A stretch of 64,000 nucleotides of DNA from Halomonas sp. A40-4. Lineage in GTDB: Bacteria > Pseudomonadota > Gammaproteobacteria > Pseudomonadales > Halomonadaceae. The stretch spans positions 4,030,001-4,094,000 of the forward strand of contig NZ_CP065230.1 of NCBI RefSeq assembly GCF_015767635.1. Reading direction: 5' to 3'. Of this stretch, positions 1-9,731 are shown piece by piece (position 1 is the first letter of the stretch; each line of letters starts with the position of its first letter). A program made the position numbers and the translations under genes. The notes beneath the pieces were generated by a model, which was not told the origin of the DNA, ran no database searches, and was given only the letters and a program-made list of their open reading frames with translations.

Positions 1-107
1 TCACGGGTGCCCCGCGCCAGCTGACGGGCACGCTGGGTGGAAATCATCACGAGCTTGAAACGGTTTTCTACATGATCAAGACAATCTTCAACGGTGACGC
101 GAGCCAT
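1..107 (-). CDS. rpoZ: RNA polymerase omega subunit (partial, 3' end outside window)
   Basis: The first 35 residues are present ([17 protein letters not shown]...), which is the conserved start of the omega subunit that helps assemble and stabilise RNA polymerase. The gene runs off the left edge of the window. It lies downstream of gmk on the same strand, the gmk-rpoZ order usual in gammaproteobacteria, where spoT normally follows. The ATG is preceded by an AGGAAGG-like ribosome binding site. Recognition is by sequence and by context. Confidence 0.93.
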   Translation of the reverse strand, partial: MARVTVEDCLDHVENRFKLVMISTQRARQLARGTR

Positions 108-198
108 GGGGTGCCTTCCTGTAATAACGATGCTGAATCGCGTCCGAGAGAGATCAAACGGGCCGATCCAGCTAAAGAGGGTAGTAGAACCGTGTAGA

Positions 199-831
199 TT
201 ACTCGACGCCGGGCGCCTGTGACAAGAGCGTTGCCAGCAAGGGCGCGTGGCGTTCGCTCATTAACGGGCGCGCCAGGCGGCGGCTAATGACCAGCGACTG
301 CAATTCCTGCAGGGCAGTGGTGAAGTCATCGTTGACTACCAGGTAGTCGTATTCGTCGTAGTGCGACATTTCGCTGATCGCATCACGCATGCGTCGCGCA
401 ATGATGGCGTGCTCATCGGTTCCACGGCTGGCCAGGCGACGCTCCAGCTCGCTGCGCGACGGTGGCAGGACAAAAATCGACACGGCCTCGGGCATTTGTT
501 CGCGCACCTGGCGCGCGCCCTGCCAGTCGATTTCGAGAATCACGTCCTGGCCGGCATCAAGTACCGTTTGGACGGCCAGGCGCGAGGTACCGTAATAATT
601 ATCGAAAACCTTGGCGTACTCAAAAAACTCGCCACGCGCAATCATCGCCTCAAAGGTTGCCGCATCGGTGAAGTGGTAATTCACACCATCGACCTCCCCC
701 TCGCGCTTGGCCCGGGTGGTGTGCGATACCGACACCTGAATGCCATCGAGGCTTTCGATCAGCTCGCGCACCAGGCTGGTTTTACCCGCCCCCGATGGGG
801 CAGAAACGATAAACAGTGTACCTTGGGACAT
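199..831 (-). CDS. gmk: Guanylate kinase
   Basis: Phosphorylates GMP to GDP in purine nucleotide salvage and synthesis, in the cytoplasm. The protein of about 210 residues starts [20 protein letters not shown], which contains the P-loop (APSGAGKT). The GMP-binding segment with YHF and the stretch FDNYYGTS follow, then the lid region. An upstream in-frame ATG would add 12 residues, but the ATG used here has an AAGGGA ribosome binding site and gives the family's normal length. In relatives yicC sits directly upstream; here about 59 kb separates them. Confidence 0.97.
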   Translation of the reverse strand: MSQGTLFIVSAPSGAGKTSLVRELIESLDGIQVSVSHTTRAKREGEVDGVNYHFTDAATFEAMIARGEFFEYAKVFDNYYGTSRLAVQTVLDAGQDVILEIDWQGARQVREQMPEAVSIFVLPPSRSELERRLASRGTDEHAIIARRMRDAISEMSHYDEYDYLVVNDDFTTALQELQSLVISRRLARPLMSERHAPLLATLLSQAPGVE

Positions 832-947
832 ACGCGCTTCCCTTGTTGGCGAGGTAAACTCATGCAATTAGAGCAGTGTAGAAAAGGGTCGCAGTATCGC
901 ACACCCGTCGCGACGACTGTAGCGTTTCGCAGAACAGGGAGGTCACG

Positions 948-1643
948 ATGCGAAGTAGCTGGCTGATACTGGCACTGATCGCGTTAGCCGTTGCCCTGCA
1001 AAAGGGCGTCATCGACATTCCCCGCCACTGGTCACCCTGGGCACCGCTATACGTCGACGACCCGATAACACCGGTCACGTCGCTAAAACTGAGCCGCCTG
1101 GAACATGACCGTGACGGCTGCCTGGCCGCACTGGACAGCGTGCCGGATGATGCGCTGCACTATTCCCCTCTGGCCGACTACACCCCCGTCGATAGCTGCC
1201 CGCTTGAGAACGTGGTGCGCCTTGAAGCCAGCAGCGTCGCCTTCAACCAATCGTTTGTAGCCAGCTGCCCCTTGGCGCTTGCCTGGGTAATGTTCGAGCG
1301 CCACGCGCTGCAACCCAGCGCCGAGACCCTTCTCGGCACCCGGGTACGCCAAGTCGACCATGTGGGAAGTTTTGCCTGCCGCAATGTGTACGGTCGCGAA
1401 AGCGGACGGCGCAGCGAACACGCCACCGCCGAGGCGCTTGACGTGACCGGCTTTCACCTCGCCAACGGTGAGCGCATTACCCTGCTTGAGGACTGGGGCA
1501 ACGATGGGCCAGCGGGAGCGTTTCTGCGCGACATACGCGACGATGCCTGCGACTTTTTCGGCAACACCCTGGGCCCCGACTACAACGCCGCCCACGCCGA
1601 CCACTTTCATTTCGGGATGCGCGGCTTTCGCCTCTGCCGTTAG
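948..1643 (+). CDS. Extensin-like C-terminal domain protein
   Basis: A 231-residue protein with one N-terminal hydrophobic segment (residues about 3-18) that anchors or exports it. The rest matches the bacterial extensin-like C-terminal family, which resembles M15-type peptidases. Visible motifs are SEHATAEALDVTGF and HADHFHFGM, with the His/Asp pattern expected of metal-binding peptidoglycan hydrolases, plus several cysteines (SCPL, FACRNVYG, DACDFFG, FRLCR) suited to a periplasmic protein. The exact substrate is unknown. Its end overlaps by 4 bases with the convergent MFS gene. Confidence 0.85.
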   Translation: MRSSWLILALIALAVALQKGVIDIPRHWSPWAPLYVDDPITPVTSLKLSRLEHDRDGCLAALDSVPDDALHYSPLADYTPVDSCPLENVVRLEASSVAFNQSFVASCPLALAWVMFERHALQPSAETLLGTRVRQVDHVGSFACRNVYGRESGRRSEHATAEALDVTGFHLANGERITLLEDWGNDGPAGAFLRDIRDDACDFFGNTLGPDYNAAHADHFHFGMRGFRLCR

Positions 1644-2854
1644 GTGGCGTCCGCCATGCGGGCCGGGGGATAACGTTTCTCCAGCCAGCGCCCGGCGGCA
1701 AACAGCACGAGCCCGCACAGCGCCAACCCGGTTCCCACCAGGCCGGTGCTCGACCAGTTGAAGCCCGCGCTGATGACAAGCCCGGCAAGCCAGGCCCCCA
1801 GCGCATTGGCACCGTTGAAGGCCGCGTGATTGAGCGATGCCGCCATGGTTTGGGCATCCTCGGCGACATCCATCAAACGGGTTTGCAGCGAAGGCGCCAG
1901 CGCCATGCTGGTGCCCACCAGCCCCACAAACAGCAGCCCCGACCAGACATTATTCGCCGCGAAGTAAAATAGCCCCTGGATCACCGCACACCACAGCAGA
2001 ATAGACGGAATTGCGCGCATCAGGTTTTTATCCGCCAGACGCCCGCCGATCAAATTCCCGGCGATGGAGCCCAGGCCGAAGATTACCAGCACCAAGGGCC
2101 CCAGCGCTTCGCTCATGCCCGCCTGCTGGGTCAGCGTCGGCATCACGTAACTGAAAATGGCGAACATGCCGCCGCAGCCGATACAGGCGATGGCCAAGGT
2201 AACCAGCACGCGCTGCTTGACCAGCGCCGACAGCTCACGCAGCGGGCTCGCCAGGGCATCAACGGGCTGAACCGGTACGTAGAACCGGGTCAACAGCGCG
2301 GTAAGCAGCGCAATGCCGCCCACTGCGGCAAAGGCAATCTGCCAGCCGAAAAAGCTCCCGGCCCAGGTGCCCAGGGGGGCGCCCACCAGAATCGCGACAG
2401 TCAGGCCCATCATCACCCGAGCAATCGCCCGTGCCCGCTGATCGACGGGCACCGCCCCGGCGGCCACCAGAGCGGCAATGCCAAAGTAGGCGCCGTGAGG
2501 CAGCCCGGCGATAAAGCGCAGGCCCACAAACGACCAGAAGCCCGGCGCCATGGCACTGGCAATATTGCCCACGGCAAACACCAGCATCAGCGCGATCAGC
2601 AGCGCTCGCTTGGGGACCCTTGCCGCCAGGGCAGAAATCAGCGGCGCACCGACCACAACGCCCAGGGCGTAGCTGCTGATCGCATAGCCCACCTGGGGCA
2701 CAGTGATGGCCAGATCCTCCGCGATGCGATTCATCAACCCCATGATGACGAACTCGCTGGTGCCGATGCCAAAACCGCCTAGCGCCAATACAAATTCAGC
2801 CAGCCGCGGGTTACGCGCCAGCCCTTGAGACGATGATGCCGTCGATTCCTGCAT
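1640..2854 (-). CDS. MFS transporter, drug/sugar efflux type
   Basis: A 404-residue major facilitator with twelve predicted membrane segments. The N-terminal part has the motif GGFGIGTSEFVIMGLMNRIAED typical of the DHA1/arabinose-efflux-like exporters (AraJ, YdhP relatives). The start chosen has a strong AAGGAGA site five bases upstream; an earlier in-frame ATG would add 15 residues without such a site. The substrate cannot be predicted. No local regulator is evident. Confidence 0.9.
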   Translation of the reverse strand: MQESTASSSQGLARNPRLAEFVLALGGFGIGTSEFVIMGLMNRIAEDLAITVPQVGYAISSYALGVVVGAPLISALAARVPKRALLIALMLVFAVGNIASAMAPGFWSFVGLRFIAGLPHGAYFGIAALVAAGAVPVDQRARAIARVMMGLTVAILVGAPLGTWAGSFFGWQIAFAAVGGIALLTALLTRFYVPVQPVDALASPLRELSALVKQRVLVTLAIACIGCGGMFAIFSYVMPTLTQQAGMSEALGPLVLVIFGLGSIAGNLIGGRLADKNLMRAIPSILLWCAVIQGLFYFAANNVWSGLLFVGLVGTSMALAPSLQTRLMDVAEDAQTMAASLNHAAFNGANALGAWLAGLVISAGFNWSSTGLVGTGLALCGLVLFAAGRWLEKRYPPARMADAT

Positions 2855-3039
2855 GCTTATCTCCTTGGGATACCGACCGATGGTATCGCGATGGCGCAAA
2901 TGATCGCAGGATTAGACGAAAGTAGAAACATACTGCGCTTAAAAGTTAGCGGGCGAAAGGGAAACTCCGCATGGGGTTAATCCCATTAGTGTCCTAGCTT
3001 TGTTAGTGTGTTTTTTATTTCTCAATACTCGAGACGCTG

Positions 3040-3651
3040 ATGAACCCAGATACCATCGAACAGGCTATGGCAGCCCTCGCCAAGGCCGACCCGGATATCG
3101 CCCGTGCTTACCCCCTCGTGGGTGCGCCTGAACCACGCCAGCGCGATCAGGGCTTTGCGACATTTTTCAGTACCATTGTCAGTCAACAGCTTTCCACCGA
3201 GGCCGCCCGCGCCATCATGGGCCGTATCAATACGCTGCTCCCCGAGCTCCATGCCCAGGCGGTGATCGATATCGACAGCCAAGCACTGCGTGATGCCGGG
3301 CTCTCCTGGCGCAAGATCGAATACGCCAAGGGGCTCGCAGAAGCGGAGCTGGCGGGCACCTTTAGTGCCGATGGGCTTGAACACCTCAGTGACGACGACG
3401 CCATCGCCGCGATTACCCAACTGCGCGGCTTTGGTCGCTGGAGCGCCGAGATTTACCTGATGTTCTCGCTTAAGCGCCGGGATATTTTCCCCGCCGACGA
3501 TCTGGCGTTGCGTGTGGCACTCGGCCGCTTGAAAGGTATGGATGACAAACCCACGCCCAAGCAGGCGCGTCAGTTGGTCGAGCCCTGGGCACCCTGGCGC
3601 ACGGTGGGGTCGCTGTTCTTGTGGCACTACTATCGTGGTGAACCGGTGTAG
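3040..3651 (+). CDS. DNA-3-methyladenine glycosylase II family protein (AlkA-like)
   Basis: A 203-residue HhH-GPD base-excision glycosylase that would remove alkylated bases. The helix-hairpin-helix is visible as LRGFGRWSAEIYLMFSL, followed by the catalytic aspartate region FPADDLALRVAL. It lacks the N-terminal domain of E. coli AlkA and so belongs to the short single-domain forms. The segment FFSTIVSQQLS is also characteristic of the superfamily. The ribosome binding site is weak. Confidence 0.9.
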   Translation: MNPDTIEQAMAALAKADPDIARAYPLVGAPEPRQRDQGFATFFSTIVSQQLSTEAARAIMGRINTLLPELHAQAVIDIDSQALRDAGLSWRKIEYAKGLAEAELAGTFSADGLEHLSDDDAIAAITQLRGFGRWSAEIYLMFSLKRRDIFPADDLALRVALGRLKGMDDKPTPKQARQLVEPWAPWRTVGSLFLWHYYRGEPV

Positions 3652-3676
3652 ATACGCGCCTGCAACACCATTACCA

Positions 3677-4552
3677 TTAGGCGTCTAACCCGCCAAATTT
3701 ACCGTTCTGATAGTCCTCAACCGCCTGAACAGTCTCTTCGCGGGTGTTCATCACAAAGGGGCCGTGAGAATAGATGGGTTCGTCGATGACATCACCGTGA
3801 CCAAACAACAGTCGAGCATCGCTGCTGGCTTCAATCACCAGGCTATCGCCTGCGCGGTCTACTTCGATCAGATGGTGAGGCTCAACGGGTTCGCCGCCCA
3901 CCTCAACGTTTCCTTCCACTACATAGAGAAATACCTGCCGCCCAGACGCTACCGGTAGCTGTTCTCGCGATCCAGCAGGCAACCCCAGCGTCGACATAAA
4001 CACACCGGTCAGCGTCTCGATAGGGCCAACGCTGCCCTGCCATTCACCGGCGATCAGGTTTAGCTCACCGCCCCCCGGCAGCGCCAGCGAAGGGATGTCG
4101 TCATGCTGGAGCCCCACGTAGTGCGGCTTGCTCATCTTCAAGCGCGCCGGAAGATTGACCCACAACTGCAGAATTTCCAGCGGGCCACCGTCGCGTAGAA
4201 ACTCCTCAGGCGAAATTTCCGCATGCACGATACCACTGCCTGCCGTCATCCACTGCACGCCACCGGCGTGAATCACGCTTTGATGCTGGGTGCTGTCGGC
4301 ATGGGCAAGCGAGCCTTCGAGAATAAAGGTGACCGTCTCGAAGCCCCGGTGCGGGTGTGGGCCGAACGGCAGGCCCTGATTATGGGCCGGATACGTCTGG
4401 GGGCCGTGGTGGTTAAGAAACAGAAACGGATCGAGCTGCTCGAGCTGCGGTCCCGGCAAGGGCCGCCGGGTGACCAGATCGCCGATATCGTCGCGCCTGG
4501 CCGGGTGCTGGGCGATGACATGACGCGCTTGCTGGGTGCTATTCGAGGACAT
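3677..4552 (-). CDS. Pirin family protein
   Basis: A 291-residue bicupin of the pirin family; bacterial members can be quercetin dioxygenases or redox-related regulators. The N-terminal cupin shows the metal-binding pattern PHPHRGFETVTFILEG followed by HADSTQHQ and GGVQWMTAGSGIVHAE, giving the conserved His/Glu ligands. The start is set at the second ATG, six bases after an AAGGAG site; the first ATG overlaps that site. The physiological role is not known. Confidence 0.92.
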   Translation of the reverse strand: MSSNSTQQARHVIAQHPARRDDIGDLVTRRPLPGPQLEQLDPFLFLNHHGPQTYPAHNQGLPFGPHPHRGFETVTFILEGSLAHADSTQHQSVIHAGGVQWMTAGSGIVHAEISPEEFLRDGGPLEILQLWVNLPARLKMSKPHYVGLQHDDIPSLALPGGGELNLIAGEWQGSVGPIETLTGVFMSTLGLPAGSREQLPVASGRQVFLYVVEGNVEVGGEPVEPHHLIEVDRAGDSLVIEASSDARLLFGHGDVIDEPIYSHGPFVMNTREETVQAVEDYQNGKFGGLDA

Positions 4553-4652
4553 AACCATCTCCTTATTAATATCCCCCAGCGTAAAACCTCAACGCCCCCA
4601 TGAGGAGCGAATAATTTGCCTCGTTTCATTGAAGGAAATTGGTAGAAACCGG

Positions 4653-5228
4653 CTACGGCGCGCGAACGTCCAGTCGGCCCACCACCTCCAGCCCATCCGC
4701 GGTCGGGCGCACCACCACCATCTCGCCCGACCCCACGCCGCGGCCGGTCAGCGCCGAGATATTCACCTGATGGGTTACCAGCAGCATGTTGCCTGACGTT
4801 TCCCAGGCGGCTATCTGCTCAAGAGCAGCTTGGGTGATGACGTCCCGATCACCGCGTCCGCGAAAGAACGAGTCCAGCCACGGCGCAGGCTCGACGTCGC
4901 CAAGCTCCATGAGCTCGGCGGTATCCAGCGCCCGACACCAGCGCGACGCGTACACCGCACCGATGGGAATATCCCGCTCGCGAAATGCCTCGCCAATCGC
5001 CCGCGCCTGGGCACGCCCCTCCCCAGACAGGTTGCGCTGGGTCTCGCAGCGGCCACGTTCGAACCCGGGCGGGTCGCCGATGCCCGGCGCCAGCGCATGG
5101 CGCATCAGCATCACCAGACCGCCTTCTTCAAGCGACTGCCAGATGGCCTCGTTTGCCTGAACACCGAGCGGCAGCGCGCCCATTATGGCAAGGAGTAGGG
5201 TTAGTATTATGTGGCGAAGGGTGGGCAT
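4653..5228 (-). CDS. Histidine phosphatase family protein, exported
   Basis: A 191-residue protein with a signal peptide (hydrophobic stretch, residues about 7-25, cleavage after GVQA) and a phosphoglycerate-mutase-like fold. The catalytic RHA motif appears in LVMLMRHALAPG, and the second conserved histidine in LLVTHQVNISALTG. Exported family members act as periplasmic phosphatases, but the substrate cannot be read from sequence. It resembles the SixA/Ais-like group in size. Confidence 0.87.
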   Translation of the reverse strand: MPTLRHIILTLLLAIMGALPLGVQANEAIWQSLEEGGLVMLMRHALAPGIGDPPGFERGRCETQRNLSGEGRAQARAIGEAFRERDIPIGAVYASRWCRALDTAELMELGDVEPAPWLDSFFRGRGDRDVITQAALEQIAAWETSGNMLLVTHQVNISALTGRGVGSGEMVVVRPTADGLEVVGRLDVRAP

Positions 5229-5330
5229 GGGGATTGTCCTTCAATCATTGATGAAGCATTGGCCAAGCTAACGGCAATAGGCATGTGATATTCACCAACC
5301 TTCCCGATTCAATACGCGACAGGCATTTGC

Positions 5331-5410
5331 CATGGCAAAGCCTAAACGACTTGGCGCGGCGATACGCGCTGACCCAGCCAGCCCCATTCAACGCAAGGAT
5401 AGCTTCCTCA
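5331..5410 (+). pseudogene. Remnant of a HipB-like antitoxin 3' end
   Basis: About 80 bases here match the 3' part of the intact hipB-like gene at 7424-7504 at roughly 80% identity (shared runs include GACTTGGCGCGGC and ATACGCGCTGACCCAGC). No start codon, HTH region or HipA follows. It is best read as a scar of a second hipBA copy or of a partial duplication. Confidence 0.6.
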
Positions 5411-5437
5411 TCAGGCGCAACGCCTGAGCACGCTTTC

Positions 5438-6478
5438 TCAAAACGCCGTCACTACCGTCACGCCCACCCCTTCGAACTTATCCATGTTCATCAGCGCCTC
5501 AATGGACTGCTCGAGGGTGATGCGCCTACCGATAAGCCGCTCAGGCGCCAGCTTGCCAGACTGAATCATCGCCAGCATGGCGCCGTAACGATGCGCCTGC
5601 ATGCCATGACTGCCGAGTATTTCAAGCTCGTTGGCAATCACCTTGCTCATGGGAATAGCCGGTGTGCTGTTCTCCGCCAACATCAGCCCGACCTGAATAT
5701 GCTTGCCCCGTTTACGCAGGTTGCTGATGGAGTTAAAGCAGGTCGTCGGGTGCCCTAGCGCATCCAGTGACACGTGAGCGCCTCCCCGAGTTATGTCCGC
5801 CACCGCCTCTACCACATTGGCCACCTTGGCGGCATTCACGGTGGCAGTCGCGCCCAATTGGCGGGCCAGAGCAAGCGCTTTTTCCGAAATATCGATAGCG
5901 ACAACGTTAGCGCCGATGGCGTTGGCAATCATCACGGCGGATAGACCCACACCCCCGCAGCCATGAACCGCCACCCACTGACCGGCCGAGGTTTGACCCT
6001 GATCGACCACCGCCCGAAAGGAGGTGACGAACCGACAGCCCAGGCTGGCTGCCGTGGCAAAGTCGAGCGTTTCGGGCAGCGCGACCAAGTTGACGTCGGC
6101 GTAGTGAATACTCACATACTCGGCAAAAGACCCCCAGTGCGTGAAGCCGGGTTGGAACTGACTATCGCACACCTGATGGTTCCCGGCATGGCACTCAGGG
6201 CAAGTGCCACAACCACCGACGAACGGCACCGTGACGCGATCGCCAATGCGCCACTGTTTGACGTCCTTGCCAATCGCTTCGACAACGCCTGCCAGCTCAT
6301 GCCCCGGCACATGAGGGAGCTGGATATCGGTATCGTGCCCCACCCAGCCATGCCAGTCGCTGCGGCATACCCCGTTCGCCATTACCTTAACCACCACGCC
6401 ATGCGATTCTGGCGCCGGATCTGGCAACTGCTGTATATGGAGAGGGGCGGAAAACTGCTCAAAAACAACGGCTTTCAT
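5438..6478 (-). CDS. Zinc-dependent alcohol dehydrogenase
   Basis: A 346-residue medium-chain dehydrogenase/reductase. The N-terminal half has the catalytic zinc site ([11 protein letters not shown], and [12 protein letters not shown]) and the structural zinc cysteines in [17 protein letters not shown]. The Rossmann fold follows ([20 protein letters not shown]). The start MKAVVFEQF has an AGGAGT site; the longer reading would add 26 residues. It is divergent from the Lrp-type regulator at 6614, which may control it. Confidence 0.93.
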   Translation of the reverse strand: MKAVVFEQFSAPLHIQQLPDPAPESHGVVVKVMANGVCRSDWHGWVGHDTDIQLPHVPGHELAGVVEAIGKDVKQWRIGDRVTVPFVGGCGTCPECHAGNHQVCDSQFQPGFTHWGSFAEYVSIHYADVNLVALPETLDFATAASLGCRFVTSFRAVVDQGQTSAGQWVAVHGCGGVGLSAVMIANAIGANVVAIDISEKALALARQLGATATVNAAKVANVVEAVADITRGGAHVSLDALGHPTTCFNSISNLRKRGKHIQVGLMLAENSTPAIPMSKVIANELEILGSHGMQAHRYGAMLAMIQSGKLAPERLIGRRITLEQSIEALMNMDKFEGVGVTVVTAF

Positions 6479-6613
6479 AAACGACTCCTGCGCGGTATCC
6501 ATTGTTTTACTATAACCAACCGCCCCTGAAATTACTTTTCTGATGGATGGACACACAGGCTAATTTTGAATCATTCTTTCTTTTATACGCATAAACCTGA
6601 AAGAGATTTTCAA

Positions 6614-7093
6614 ATGAGCCAACTGGACAACATAGACGCCCAACTAATCGATAGCCTTCAAGCCGATGGTCGGCTATCCATCGCCAAGCTGGCCGAGCGG
6701 CTGGGAATGAGCGAAGCCACCTGCTGGCGGCGTCATAAACGCCTGGAAGAATTGGGCGTGATCGAAGGCTATCAAGCCACGCTGAACCGCCGAAAGCTTG
6801 GCGGCAACGTGCTGGCCTTTGTGCAGATCACCTGTACGCAACACAGCGAGGCGGCCACCGCGGAGTTCGAACGCATTATCCAGGCCAGCTCCCGGGTGCT
6901 CAGTTGCCATAACACCACCGGCGAGGCGGACTTCCTCTTGCAGGTCATCGCCCGCGACCTTGATGACTACAGCCGCTTCGTGGAAAAGGTACTACGCCAG
7001 CTGCCGGGGGTATCGAGCATCCGCTCCAATATCTCTCTGCGGGAAATGAAGGCGACAAGCCACTTGCCGGCTGGGGAGTTGCTGGGGCTGTGA
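6614..7093 (+). CDS. Lrp/AsnC family transcriptional regulator
   Basis: A 159-residue regulator with an N-terminal winged HTH (DAQLIDSLQADGRLSIAKLAERLGMSEATCWRRHKRLEELGVI) and a C-terminal RAM effector-binding domain containing the GEADFLLQVIARDLDDYSRF segment. It starts at MSQLDN, preceded by AAAGAGA; an upstream ATG would add 16 untypical residues. The divergent neighbour is an alcohol dehydrogenase, a common target arrangement, so local control is a reasonable inference. Confidence 0.93.
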   Translation: MSQLDNIDAQLIDSLQADGRLSIAKLAERLGMSEATCWRRHKRLEELGVIEGYQATLNRRKLGGNVLAFVQITCTQHSEAATAEFERIIQASSRVLSCHNTTGEADFLLQVIARDLDDYSRFVEKVLRQLPGVSSIRSNISLREMKATSHLPAGELLGL

Positions 7094-7239
7094 GCGAGGC
7101 AGTTGGGGAGGGGCCAGTCGAACAACGTCAGCAGCAGGCTACAGCACGAAAAGCAATAAAAATAGACACAATAATATCCATAAAAAGCCTAAAACATCTA
7201 TAATAGGTACAGAGGTATCCTTTTTAAGAATGTTAACTT

Positions 7240-7533
7240 ATGCACCGTTTTCTGCTGTTGGACGATACCGATGTTCAGCAAGCCTTTGCTGCTCACCTGC
7301 GTCGGTTACGCGAACATGCCAAGCTATCCCGGGCGTCACTGGCGCAGCGCAGCAGTGTGCCCGCCCCCACCATCAAAAAATTTGAGCTCACCGGGCAAAT
7401 CTCGTTTCGCCAGCTGCTGTTGCTATGGCAAAGCCTGGACGACTTGGCGCGGCTATACGCGCTGACCCAGCACGACGCATTCAACGAAAAGATACCTTCC
7501 TCTATCGATGAGGTACTCAAAGATGGCCTTTAA
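7240..7533 (+). CDS. HipB-like antitoxin, HTH
   Basis: A 97-residue XRE-type DNA-binding protein (LRRLREHAKLSRASLAQRSSVPAPTIKKFE) of the kind that neutralises and autoregulates HipA kinases. Its 3' end overlaps the HipA reading frame by 11 bases, the usual translationally coupled arrangement. A TATAAT box lies at 7199-7204, within a very AT-rich leader. It appears intact, unlike the downstream toxin gene. Confidence 0.88.
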   Translation: MHRFLLLDDTDVQQAFAAHLRRLREHAKLSRASLAQRSSVPAPTIKKFELTGQISFRQLLLLWQSLDDLARLYALTQHDAFNEKIPSSIDEVLKDGL

Positions 7534-8812
7534 GCCTACGCAACGGCTGAACGTGACGCGCACGCTATCAACCGGTGAACAGGTCGCGGCTGGCGTATTG
7601 GCACAAAACCGCCAAGGGGTATTCTTTCAGTACGCGGAAGGCTATCTAGAACAGCATGGCAATCTATCGCCTTTTACGTTAGAAGACGACCTGACACTTC
7701 AACCCGCCCCTAGAACGCCGCATCAAGGGCTTCATGGCGTATTTGGCGACTGTTTAGCCGATGGCTGGGGTCTGCTGCTACAGGACCGCGCCTTTCGTCA
7801 GCATGGCATAGGACCTACGCAGCTTACGGCGATGGACCGGCTGGCATTTGTTGGCCAACGTGGTATGGGCGCACTGGCCTTTGAGCCAGCATCAGAGGCA
7901 GCGCCGACACAGAGCGATAACGAAGACCTGGCGACACTCGGCCTCCAGGCACAGGCCGTTTTCGATGGGCAAACGGAAGATGTGCTCAGCGCCTTGGTCG
8001 CAGCGGGTAGCGCCGGCGGGGCAAGGCCGAAGGCACAGCTTTTCTAGCCGCACGGCCAATCGAAAAAGTGCCGAACCTATGCCCAGCCAGAGGATGACGC
8101 CTGGCTGGTCAAGTTTACCTCTCAACACCTGCCACTGGGTCATGAAGAGGGGCTATGCGAAGCGGCATACCTGGAAATGGCTAAAACAGCAGGCCTTGAG
8201 CCGCCCGAATGGCAGTTACTACGCATACCTACGCCACAGGGTGAGCGCGCCTGGCTTGCCATCAGACGGTTTGATTGGATCCATCAGACAAACCCTGCGG
8301 GGCGCCTCCATATGCACAGCGCCTGCGGGCTGCTGGATGCCGATTTCCGAACCCCTAGCCTTGATTACACCGACCTGATCAAGGCAAGCCGCCAGCTGTG
8401 TCAATCCCCCGCCGTAGGCCAACTGCAATTCCGACGCGCACTGTTCAACTTATTTGCCTGCAACCAGGACGACCACAGTAAAAACTGGGCGTTTCTGCAG
8501 GATGATCACGGCCAATGGAAACCAGCACCGTTTTATGATGTGACCTTTAGCCCCCACCCTTTTGCAGTACACGCCACTGCCTATATGGGCTTTGGCAAGC
8601 AGCCCTCGCTAAAAGCCATCCAACAGCTCGCCACCCATGCAGGCTTTGCCAACTGGAAACAGGCACAGCCGCACGTTCAGGAGATCGCGGACGTTATTGG
8701 CACCTTACCGGCTGTGGCAAAAGACCTTGGTGTGAAAGCCATCACGGTCAAGCTGATCACCCAGCGATTGAACGAGGCTTGGCAGGAGAATATGGGGATT
8801 TTAATCAGTTGA
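7523..8812 (+). pseudogene. HipA family serine/threonine kinase toxin interrupted by an in-frame TAG
   Basis: The frame encodes a full HipA. The N-terminal domain ends at GSAGGARPKAQLF; there is then a TAG codon at 8045-8047, and the same frame continues with PHGQSKKCRTYAQPEDDAWLVKFTS and on to the end. The kinase core downstream has the catalytic motif CNQDDHSKNWAFLQDD and the YDVTFSP metal-binding loop. The break is a single nonsense codon, plausibly a TTG to TAG change, not a frameshift. Unless the amber codon is read through, no active kinase is made. The antitoxin upstream is intact. Confidence 0.85.
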
Positions 8813-8847
8813 AGATCGGGCATTTGATGTGATCAATCTCTACTGAA

Positions 8848-9705
8848 TCAACGCACGCCCGCCCGATAACTGTCGGGTTCGAGCCAGAGTTGCCCCTGAA
8901 GGTCGCCTTTCAGGCAAAAAAGCTTCGGCCCTTTGCGGAAGTTGAAAAGCCGGAACAAGTGATAATGCTCAGAGTAAGCACGCGAGCAGGCAAGTTCGTT
9001 AGGCGTGATAAAAAACGCACTTTCTTTGGCAAACGCCGTAGTTTTGACCTCGATCAGCCGGTCTCGGCCATCGGGCTCGAACGAGCGAATATCAAACCCT
9101 AGTCCATCACCTTGCGTGATGGCGACATGCTCTAGACGCTCGGCGAGCTTTTCTTTTCCTGCCTTTATCAAGCGCTGTTGCTCGAAGCGCATCACAAGGT
9201 GCTCACCCGCAAGGCCAAGTTCCCGGTTGCGGGTTTCCCGGGCCAGGTAGTCACGTTTTTGCGGCGGGCGAACTGAATAGTCGGCATGGAACTCCCGAAC
9301 GCCTTTTTGCGGTAGTGTCGTTCTAGGAGGTTCTACGATGATACGCTCGTCTAAGAGGCCGGTAGTATCAACCACCGGCAGGTCGGCGGCCAAACGCGCC
9401 GCGCGATCAACGAGTTCGCTTCGCAGCAACAACTCCTCGACAACCTCAACCAGACTTTGCTGATAGTTGCTGCGCGGCTTGTAGCCATCGACATAGGGGC
9501 AGTTGGCATCGCGCAGCACCGCGCTGATGTTGCAGTGCTTGAACTCGATAGCGCTGGCCGAGCGACCGTGGAGCTGTGCCATCAGCGCTCGATTGAGCTC
9601 GCGCTTGTTATAGTTTTGCCCGCTTAGTTCCGCCACCAGCATCTGCCGGTAGGTGGCGACGGTCGCCTCTACCTCACTTGAACTCCAGGGTGTAGCTCGA
9701 CTCAT
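8848..9705 (-). CDS. DUF3883 domain protein (PD-(D/E)XK nuclease-like)
   Basis: A protein of about 285 residues. The C-terminal part (from about residue 165) matches DUF3883, a domain with a restriction-endonuclease-like fold: an acidic residue in GLAGEHLVMRFE, the aspartate in GLGFDIRSFE and the core IEVKTT. The N-terminal half is helical, with a possible DNA-binding segment (ELNRALMAQLHGRSASAIEFKH). The ATG lies 9 bases from the island's left attachment site, so before insertion this gene probably followed yicC directly. DUF3883 proteins are common in defence loci, but no partner gene is evident here. Confidence 0.8.
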   Translation of the reverse strand: MSRATPWSSSEVEATVATYRQMLVAELSGQNYNKRELNRALMAQLHGRSASAIEFKHCNISAVLRDANCPYVDGYKPRSNYQQSLVEVVEELLLRSELVDRAARLAADLPVVDTTGLLDERIIVEPPRTTLPQKGVREFHADYSVRPPQKRDYLARETRNRELGLAGEHLVMRFEQQRLIKAGKEKLAERLEHVAITQGDGLGFDIRSFEPDGRDRLIEVKTTAFAKESAFFITPNELACSRAYSEHYHLFRLFNFRKGPKLFCLKGDLQGQLWLEPDSYRAGVR

Positions 9706-9713
9706 ATCCCTCA

Positions 9714-9731
9714 CTCAATATTTTGAATCTG
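9714..9731. repeat. Left attachment site, displaced yicC 3' end
   Basis: CTCAATATTTTGAATCTG matches the right site in 15 of 18 bases. Read on the minus strand it encodes QIQNIE followed by TGA, exactly the YicC C-terminus, with all three differences at third codon positions. Homology stops at the first residue of this hexapeptide. This is what a displaced gene end at a tyrosine-recombinase attachment site looks like. Confidence 0.8.
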
